From contig MFQK01000022.1 of the NCBI GenBank assembly GCA_001783035.1, positions 1-5,656 on the forward strand: 5,656 bases of DNA, in the 5' to 3' direction. Below the pieces are notes generated by a model. It was not told where the DNA came from. It did no database searches and worked only from the letters and a program-made list of their open reading frames with translations. Shown in pieces: positions 1 to 4,348 of this stretch. The translations under genes and the position numbers were made by a program. This DNA comes from Candidatus Magasanikbacteria bacterium RIFCSPLOWO2_02_FULL_44_11 (GTDB lineage: Bacteria; Patescibacteriota; Patescibacteriia; Magasanikbacterales; GWA2-37-8). How positions within the stretch are numbered: the stretch's first letter is position 1; each line of letters begins with the position of its first letter.

Positions 1-99
1 TTACTGTTAGCTCTGCTTATTACAACGACCATTCGGCCAGGATGTAACAGAATCTATTAACCACCACTGGGACAAAAGTAGTAGATTGGCTACAAATTT

Positions 100-480
100 T
101 TATAGTTTTCTGACGATTAAACCGTTCAACTCACATTTATAAGCTACATACCTCTCGTTTGGAGATACAACTAAACTATGGCAATTCTCCAAATCGCTAG
201 ACCAAATTATCTGCCTCTCATGATTTCTCCTGGTAATACTTAGAGAAACGCCAAAGGGATTATCGTTGTCAATTGGGCCGAGCTCAATTACCGTCCCATC
301 CTTTGTAACAGCTTTCCTGGGGTTATACTCAGGCTTCTGTCCAGAAGGTAAATCATCAGCAGGAATCCTGTTAGCTCCGCTTTCAATAACAACGTCAATG
401 GGCACTCCACTATGCCAATAACCTTGTTCTAAATTAACACTATTGATACTAACCTTAACCCAAATTCCTGCCTCATTCAC
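100..480 (-). pseudogene. Unrecognised 126-codon frame, probably the C-terminal part of a broken gene
   Basis: I do not recognise the family. The frame can only begin at a GTG at 478-480; it has no ATG anywhere, a TAA lies three codons before the GTG, and no Shine-Dalgarno sequence is visible. That favours a C-terminal fragment over an intact gene. The 126-residue product is soluble-looking, with no signal peptide or membrane segment, and is predicted to be beta-rich. Near the end the phrase SLVVSPNERYVAYKC resembles a blade of a TolB/WD-type beta-propeller (pattern 'vSPdgryvAy'). It follows an Rhs core relic in the position where an Rhs immunity gene or displaced tip would lie, so an old immunity protein is possible but not shown. 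The preceding frame (477-641) overlaps its start and may be the front of the same protein. Confidence 0.4.
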
Positions 481-641
481 ATAGTGTTACTATCAGAAAA
501 CCACCTTGGCGCTTCGTCCAATGTCTGAGATTCAATAAGCAACGCTTCAGAAACATTTAATCTATCTAATTGGCTATCAAAAGGATAAGTTATGCCAGCC
601 TCACTTCTTGATTGGACATCACTCTTATAATCCCGATACCC
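477..641 (-). pseudogene. Open 54-codon frame without a start, between the Rhs core relic and the next frame
   Basis: Directly after the Rhs core relic the reading frame changes. A different minus-strand frame is open for 54 codons (GYRDYKSDV... to ...RWFSDSNTM) and ends at a TGA at 477-479. It has no plausible start codon. The composition looks protein-like (LNVSEALLIESQTLDEAPRW), and a 1-2 base shift at 477-484 would join it to the frame at 100-480, giving about 180 residues. I infer a frameshifted remnant of one protein that was once attached to, or recombined next to, an Rhs core. No family is recognised. Confidence 0.3.
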
Positions 642-712
642 TAGTACCTGGCATTCATGTAAGAGAGCCCTGTATCCACGTCATACTCCTGCCCTGTAAA
701 TTTGCGCTGCTC
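641..712 (-). pseudogene. Relic of an Rhs core end (23 codons)
   Basis: On the minus strand this reads EQRKFTGQEYDVDTGLSYMN followed by ARY and then a TAG. The 23 residues are identical to the corresponding stretch of the intact Rhs gene at 5176-5246. The DNA differs at 11 of 71 positions and every difference is synonymous. The block stops abruptly: the YD..RF.S.DP and DPxGL part of the core is absent and unrelated sequence follows. It is thus a second, old Rhs core copy in the same orientation as the intact one, truncated at both ends. Before residue E the frame continues (HSTKEFRSVPACV) without recognisable similarity, up to the stop of the MutH-like fragment. Confidence 0.85.
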
Positions 713-752
713 GACGCACGCTGGCACACTTCTGAACTCTTTCGTGCTGTGA

Positions 753-980
753 TCAACGAGCTGTCTCAAAAATTTTTTTCACTAGCGTTGTTCTCGCATA
801 AAACGCACGAGTTATTGGTCGCCGCTTTCCGGTGCGCGGATTTATGCCACCAATACCCTTGGTTCTGGCCTGTATCCATTTTCCGTCCGTGCCAGTCAAA
901 GCCTCAAAACCTTGCGTAATGAGTTTATTACGGATAAAGTCGTAATCAGTTTTTATCTCATTAATCAATTCGTCATCTTG
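753..980 (-). pseudogene. C-terminal fragment of a MutH/Sau3AI-type endonuclease
   Basis: MutH and the Sau3AI/LlaKR2I enzymes share a fold that nicks or cuts at GATC-type sites. The readable homology starts near DDELINEIKTDYDFIRNKL and continues through GKWIQARTKGIGG to ITRAFYARTTLVKKIF, ending at a TGA at 753-755. From memory this matches the MutH C-terminus (a helix with a Trp/Tyr-Asp pair, then GEYLQIRPKA, then PRGFYLKKNFT). The catalytic N-terminal part (the region holding the D-(x)n-ExK residues of this fold) is absent: upstream the frame has only a TTG at 1056-1058 and soon meets a stop. The surviving ~75 residues could not cut DNA. The fragment lies behind the HNH gene, so this island may once have carried a second restriction system or been assembled from several. 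The exact target of the ancestor cannot be told. Confidence 0.65.
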
Positions 981-1112
981 AGCAAAATCCAAACTCGTAA
1001 CCTTTAACAATTCTGCTCGCCTGGAGTTTTTTCCATGCCACATAACCGCGCGACACAAAGTCGAGAGATTCTTTGTTGCGCAAAACTTGTGATTGCTGGC
1101 GAATTTTTAGCG
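981..1112. repeat. Possible dispersed intergenic repeat between the HNH gene and the MutH fragment
   Basis: This stretch separates two unrelated reading frames. One minus-strand frame reads RNKESLDFVSRGYVAWKKL and then GYEFGFCSR to a stop; a second reads AELLKVTSLDFAQDDE and runs on into the MutH fragment. Parallel protein-like readings of a short sequence, with phrases such as LDFAQDD (DNA GTCATCTTGAGCAAAATCC on the plus strand), are typical of dispersed repeats that end up in predicted small proteins of many draft genomes. I see only one copy here, so this rests on recollection and style. It would explain why the MutH homology starts abruptly at DDELI. Confidence 0.25.
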
Positions 1113-1115
1113 GCG

Positions 1116-1712
1116 TTATTTTTCCCAGACAATATGACCATTGACATCATGTTTCTCGTATATTGATAAAATTTCTGAAAAAAAGGCAGTAAGTTCTTTT
1201 GAATCTCTTTTTTTAGCCAAATTGTAAAATTTAATGAACATTTTCTTAGCACTTTCAGTTTGACCAAGATTCCTCTTCCAATAATTATGCTGCCCGCATA
1301 AGGTCATACCATTTTCTATAGATATTGCTTCCCCACCCTTTTGTCTAGAATCGATGTGATCAACGTGTAGTTCGATGCCATCTTTCTCACCCCTTCCGCA
1401 AACTACACACTTGAATCCATCCCTCTTTTTGATTTCCTCTTTCTGTTTTTGAGTAAAATCATTTAAGTTCTTATCTTTTTTGTAATTTTCATTATATTTG
1501 TATATCCCTTTCTTTACATATATCAAAAAACCCTTATCCGCCAATGATCTAATACCCCTATCAGGATCAGCAAATTTTTTTCCTGTTCTTTTTTCATATT
1601 CAGAATACAACCAAGGAACAGATTCATAATGAGGCACATCTTTACCGGCGTGACTACGATAATATTCTTTAATAAGTTCAAGCTGGGTTACTTTTTTCCT
1701 GTTCCTTTTCAT
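1116..1712 (-). CDS. HNH endonuclease, likely the restriction enzyme of the adjacent methyltransferase
   Basis: A 198-residue protein with two parts. Residues ~8-74 look like a small helical/winged domain (LELIKEYYRSHAGK... RGIRSLADKGFLIYVKKGIY), which I infer recognises DNA. Residues ~93-160 form a classical HNH nuclease: zinc ligands Cys102-x2-Cys105 and Cys139-x2-His142, the catalytic H116-V-D-H119, and Asn134. HNH nucleases of this build are common as type II restriction enzymes beside a methyltransferase, the arrangement seen here. The ATG at 1712 is secure because an in-frame TAG lies four codons upstream; the Shine-Dalgarno sequence is weak (GAG, 7 bases before). No separate promoter is evident in the 97-base gap after the methyltransferase, so cotranscription is likely. 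The gene is visibly more A+T-rich than the Rhs region, suggesting separate acquisition. All key residues are present. Target sequence unknown; a homing-type nuclease is the alternative. Confidence 0.85.
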   Translation of the reverse strand: MKRNRKKVTQLELIKEYYRSHAGKDVPHYESVPWLYSEYEKRTGKKFADPDRGIRSLADKGFLIYVKKGIYKYNENYKKDKNLNDFTQKQKEEIKKRDGFKCVVCGRGEKDGIELHVDHIDSRQKGGEAISIENGMTLCGQHNYWKRNLGQTESAKKMFIKFYNLAKKRDSKELTAFFSEILSIYEKHDVNGHIVWEK

Positions 1713-1734
1713 AATGTTACTCTAGTGAACCACG

Positions 1735-1802
1735 CACGGGCTTAAGCCCGTGGCATCTAAACACTAGGATGGACTACGCTCCATCCACAGCTTAAGGGGC
1801 TG
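1735..1802. repeat. REP-like / IS200-IS605-end-like palindrome cluster
   Basis: Three inverted repeats lie within 68 bases in the gap between the methyltransferase and HNH genes. 1735-1752 is a perfect 18-bp palindrome (CACGGGCTTAAGCCCGTG). 1767-1786 is a 7-bp stem (GGATGGA/TCCATCC) with a 6-base loop, CTACGC, which reads GCGTAG on the other strand. 1788-1802 is a weak CAGC/GCTG stem. Such clusters resemble REP sequences moved by REP-associated tyrosine transposases, or the subterminal hairpins of IS200/IS605 elements. No transposase is present. In the shared transcript the hairpins could also damp or stabilise expression of the downstream nuclease, although no T-run follows on the minus strand. 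Confidence 0.6.
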
Positions 1803-1808
1803 GCGTTT

Positions 1809-3242
1809 TTAGGCGAATAAAGTTGACTGATTTACTTTAGCTTCTCGTTGTAGGCGTTCTATTGCTATATTGCAATACTTTTCATCAATCTCAACACCAA
1901 TTCCTTTTCTGCCGTGCAGATATGATGCAATAAGCGTTGAGCCGCTACCCAAAAATGGATCCAAGACGGTGTCACCCACAAAGCTGAATAATTTTATACA
2001 GCGGCGCGGTAATTCAATGGGAAATGGTGCAGGGTGTCCGCCCGCTCCTTTTTTACTTTGGCCATTGAATGTCCAAACTCCGTTTGTCCAATCCATAAAT
2101 TCTTTTTTTGTCATATCGTTCTTTCTGCTACCACCAGTTTTTTTCCAACTATCTTTATATAAAACTAATATCAGTTCAACTGGCGCAATGACGTAAGGAG
2201 CGGAAGCGGACATAAATGAACCCCAAGCAGTGCGGCGAGAAATGTTACCCTCGTTCCAAATGATTGTTGAATGGTACTTCCAGCCTATATCTTTTGCTAT
2301 GTTTGTAAAATCTGCACCAACCGATTTTTGGCCTCCCTTATTTTTATCAAGGGGGATATTAAGCAAAAAACGTCCTTCGCTTTTCGCTAGATCAAAACAT
2401 TTCTTGATCCATTTTTGAGTAAATTCCAAATATTCTTCATAGGATAAATTATCTGCGTGAGAATTGTAGTGTATGTCTACATTATATGGCGGGGATGTAA
2501 CAATCAAATCAACCGAATTATTTGGAATTAAATTAATCTTCAAAATATCGTCTTTGTAAATCACTAGATTGTCCGTCTTAAAATATGCTTTGCTTGCTCT
2601 TGTAGTATACTTTATAGGTGCACTTGATAAAACTTCATGCGAAATGGAAATATCTCGAATAATATCAATCACTATCCCCTGTATAGCAATATCCCGACCG
2701 TGCCGTAAAATGATCGGCTCCATCTGTTTATTTGCTGGCTGCAAACGAATATGCCCTCGTTCTCGATAGTATTTTTTTAACGTCGCTTCATGGTTATCTA
2801 TCAACGCCACCACCTTTTGACCGTTTTCTGCCGTCTCTTGGTGCTTAACTAAAATAATATCACCATCATTTATATTCTCCTCCACCATACTATTGCCCTT
2901 TACCCTAAGGGCGTAGACGTCACCATTGCACGGCAGGCGAGTTTTGGGCACCGCGATAGATTCACCCTCACGAATAGCTGCTATGGGTTCACCGGCGGCA
3001 ATCGTGCCTAAAAGTGGAATACTGACTAGCTGATCTTGACTGGGGATGCGGATTGCCCGAGCTCGGTTCTCTAATTTCTCTAAATAGCCGCCGAGCTTTA
3101 ATTTCTCCACATGAAAATGTGCCGTTGAAACCGAAGCAAATCTAAACCTCCGCCTAATTTCCTCTAACGACGGTGCATATTCTTTCTGGGCTGAACGTTC
3201 CCTGATAAAATCAAGGACTTCTTTTTGCCGTTTGGTAAGCAT
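1809..3242 (-). CDS. LexA repressor fused to a beta-class site-specific DNA methyltransferase
   Basis: One open frame of 477 codons. Residues 1-~197 are a full-length LexA: winged-helix DNA-binding domain (1-65, TKRQKEVLDFI... SVSTAHFHVEKL), self-cleavage site Ala83-Gly84 in GTIAAGEP, and a peptidase S24 domain with Ser118 (GNSM) and Lys156 (ATLKKYY). E. coli LexA is 202 residues and uses Ala84-Gly85, Ser119 and Lys156. Residues ~220-470 are an N4-cytosine/N6-adenine methyltransferase: motif IV T249-SPPYN254, motif X around HPAPFPIELPRR (403-414) and motif I D428-PFLGSGST. The order IV before I is the beta class; the SPPY form leans to N4-cytosine but does not settle it. The domains join at ~198-220 with almost no linker. 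The start is fixed by an in-frame TAG four codons upstream; the Shine-Dalgarno sequence is poor. It precedes an HNH nuclease gene, giving a restriction-modification pair. Known relatives of the idea are 5mC methyltransferases with an added helix-turn-helix (M.EcoRII, M.SsoII); a whole LexA is unusual. Autoregulation is inferred. Confidence 0.92.
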   Translation of the reverse strand: MLTKRQKEVLDFIRERSAQKEYAPSLEEIRRRFRFASVSTAHFHVEKLKLGGYLEKLENRARAIRIPSQDQLVSIPLLGTIAAGEPIAAIREGESIAVPKTRLPCNGDVYALRVKGNSMVEENINDGDIILVKHQETAENGQKVVALIDNHEATLKKYYRERGHIRLQPANKQMEPIILRHGRDIAIQGIVIDIIRDISISHEVLSSAPIKYTTRASKAYFKTDNLVIYKDDILKINLIPNNSVDLIVTSPPYNVDIHYNSHADNLSYEEYLEFTQKWIKKCFDLAKSEGRFLLNIPLDKNKGGQKSVGADFTNIAKDIGWKYHSTIIWNEGNISRRTAWGSFMSASAPYVIAPVELILVLYKDSWKKTGGSRKNDMTKKEFMDWTNGVWTFNGQSKKGAGGHPAPFPIELPRRCIKLFSFVGDTVLDPFLGSGSTLIASYLHGRKGIGVEIDEKYCNIAIERLQREAKVNQSTLFA

Positions 3243-3263
3243 ATAACCAGTCTAATTTATGGG

Positions 3264-3277
3264 TATACTTAAGTATA
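3264..3277. promoter_or_regulatory. Candidate LexA-type operator of the fusion gene
   Basis: TATACTTAAGTATA is a perfect 14-bp palindrome, 22-35 bases upstream of the fusion gene's ATG. Its left half as read on the minus strand is the predicted -10 hexamer, so a dimeric repressor bound here would block RNA polymerase. The nearest dimeric repressor is the winged-helix LexA domain encoded by the gene itself. It is neither the E. coli (CTGT-N8-ACAG) nor the Bacillus (GAAC-N4-GTTC) SOS box, but LexA boxes differ widely between phyla. Binding is inferred. Confidence 0.6.
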
Positions 3278-3300
3278 ATAGAAAAAAAATAGAAAATCAA
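3272..3300 (-). promoter_or_regulatory. Promoter of the LexA-methyltransferase gene
   Basis: On the minus strand a -35 TTGATT (3295-3300) and a -10 TATACT (3272-3277) are separated by exactly 17 bases that include a run of eight T. This is a near-consensus sigma70-type promoter. Transcription should begin near 3265, leaving a leader of about 22 bases before the ATG at 3242. The -10 overlaps the palindrome at 3264-3277. Confidence 0.65.
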
Positions 3301-3307
3301 AGCACAC

Positions 3308-3316
3308 TTATCCACA
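3308..3316 (+). other. Isolated perfect DnaA-box sequence
   Basis: TTATCCACA matches the DnaA-box consensus exactly and lies just upstream of the -35 of the fusion gene's promoter. It is single, with no cluster and no AT-rich unwinding region characteristic of an origin. It may be chance, or DnaA could influence this promoter. Confidence 0.25.
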
Positions 3317-3345
3317 GCGCTAAAACTAAAATTAGAAAGGGTGGC

Positions 3346-3516
3346 TGGAAAAAATGCCTAGACTTTAACACCAAACGGCAGTTCTTGTTGGACTACGTTG
3401 AGAAGGTTTCGTACCGGGAGGGCCAAGTTACCCTGCGCGGATCTGTACCAGTGAAACTAAAAGCGTACACTGACCCGATCAACCGAGCGAAGCAAGTAGG
3501 ATTGAATTCTCAATAG
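3346..3516 (+). pseudogene. C-terminal relic of a serine recombinase
   Basis: The plus-strand frame reads GWKKCLDFNTKRQFLLDYVE, continues KVSYREGQVTLRGSVPVKLK and ends at a TAG at 3514-3516. The pattern W..L.F..KRQFL.DYVEK(V/I).Y....V.L.G.VP is the extreme C-terminus of resolvase/invertase-type recombinases with a zinc-ribbon and coiled-coil tail, as I know it from Patescibacteria. The catalytic serine domain and most of the tail are missing. The ATG available at 3259 lies inside the promoter/operator of the oppositely transcribed fusion gene and two codons after a TAA, so it is not a credible start. I infer that arrival of the restriction-modification block removed the rest of the recombinase, or that the recombinase once mobilised the island. 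It is the only gene relic on this strand. Confidence 0.6.
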
Positions 3517-3541
3517 AGAATAAACTCTTGGAACGGAACCA

Positions 3542-4336
3542 CTATTGAAGCGACTGTGGGTACTGTGATGTACCGTCACCGCTGATGGTGAGCGATCCCC
3601 AAATTTTACCATCATAAATAAATCCTCCAGAATCTGGGCCATATTGAATTATATGTTCTTCGGTTTGCATTGTATCTAGATTAACATTACCTGCTACTAC
3701 TACAGGCGGGCCCCAATATAAATCTCCCAAATCTACAAATAACAAGTGCGAAAGAATATAAGGTATTATTTTAAGTATACGCGATCGGTCGTCACTCCAG
3801 ATATAATAGAGTTCATTATCAGTTTTCTTTACAATAGCAATTAAACCAACGTAGCTACCTCCAGTAGTAGTAAATAAACTACGCGTAGCAACCTGCCCAG
3901 ATGTATTAATCACCTTGATGGATTCTAGTGGATCAATACAATATAAACTATCACCGTATAAATATGAATAGATGCATTGACTACCACTAAATTCAGCTAT
4001 AGCGCTCCAAGTCTTACTATCATCATCCGAAGTGAGAATCTGTGTAACAGTTTGGGGAATCCTATATCCAAACTGTGGCGAACCACCTTGCTCTACATGA
4101 ACTTTGACTAATCCGTCATTCCAAGGCCTATCTGGCTTCATAGTATTACCACTCTTAAAGTCTAGTTGATAAATATCTTGCGCGAGCGGAGGCTCCTTCG
4201 ATAATAGCTGGCCAACCTCACCGCGTATGACTTTATTAACCCTAAAAGCATAATGTAACGAATAACCCGCAGGCAATGCTAGACCAAGTATTATTAATAA
4301 TATAGCTACAAATAATACAACGGATATTTTTTTCAT
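3542..4336 (-). CDS. Membrane-anchored protein with an Asp-box-like motif, probable immunity protein of the Rhs toxin
   Basis: A 264-residue protein. I chose the ATG at 4336 (MKKISVV) over an ATG 93 bases upstream because it is preceded by a strong Shine-Dalgarno AGGGGTGG at 4341-4348 and because the longer version would run well into the Rhs gene. The N-terminus is two lysines followed by one hydrophobic segment (residues ~5-27, VVLFVAILLIILGLALPAGY), an uncleaved signal anchor by appearance; the remaining ~235 residues would lie outside the membrane. They are beta-rich, and S103-DDDSKT-W110 fits the Asp-box/BNR pattern S-x-D-x-G-x-T-W apart from Ser for Gly, suggesting a propeller-like fold. 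No family is recognised beyond that. It begins 10 bases after the Rhs stop, where immunity genes of polymorphic toxins lie. A lipase-type toxin acting on membranes or in the envelope suits a surface-anchored inhibitor. Immunity is inferred from position. Confidence 0.7.
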   Translation of the reverse strand: MKKISVVLFVAILLIILGLALPAGYSLHYAFRVNKVIRGEVGQLLSKEPPLAQDIYQLDFKSGNTMKPDRPWNDGLVKVHVEQGGSPQFGYRIPQTVTQILTSDDDSKTWSAIAEFSGSQCIYSYLYGDSLYCIDPLESIKVINTSGQVATRSLFTTTGGSYVGLIAIVKKTDNELYYIWSDDRSRILKIIPYILSHLLFVDLGDLYWGPPVVVAGNVNLDTMQTEEHIIQYGPDSGGFIYDGKIWGSLTISGDGTSQYPQSLQ

Positions 4337-4340
4337 ATAA

Positions 4341-4348
4341 CCACCCCT
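4341..4348 (-). promoter_or_regulatory. Ribosome binding site that overlaps the Rhs stop codon
   Basis: AGGGGTGG on the minus strand sits four bases before the ATG at 4336 (GGGG is seven bases from it). The Rhs stop TAG occupies 4347-4349, sharing two bases with this site. Ribosomes finishing the Rhs gene are therefore placed on the next start, which argues for translational coupling of toxin and putative immunity protein. Confidence 0.75.

Noticed and set aside
477..479. TGA read as an amino acid, as in some candidate phyla
   Set aside because: TGA ends the MutH fragment sensibly and reading through 477-479 gives no better protein; intact genes use TAA or TAG, so nothing supports recoding.
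608..919. 103-codon plus-strand frame
   Set aside because: Antisense to the Rhs relic and the MutH fragment, which have recognisable homology on the other strand.
1004..1267. 87-codon minus-strand frame overlapping the end of the HNH gene
   Set aside because: Lies in another frame over the HNH 3' end, no family features or ribosome site; a shadow frame.
1870..2769. Three plus-strand frames of 62-108 codons
   Set aside because: All are antisense to the LexA-methyltransferase gene, with no ribosome sites or motifs.
1741..3273. CTTAAG occurring three times (1741, 1791, 3268), each in an inverted repeat
   Set aside because: A palindromic 6-mer is expected once or twice in this length; no reason to take it as the methyltransferase target.
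3506..3521. ATTCTC/GAGAAT hairpin at the recombinase stop codon
   Set aside because: Only six A+T-rich pairs with a 4-base loop and no T-run on either strand; too weak to call a terminator.
3761..3780. Half-match to the operator (TTAAGTATAC) inside the putative immunity gene
   Set aside because: Only one half is conserved and it lies in coding sequence; probably chance.
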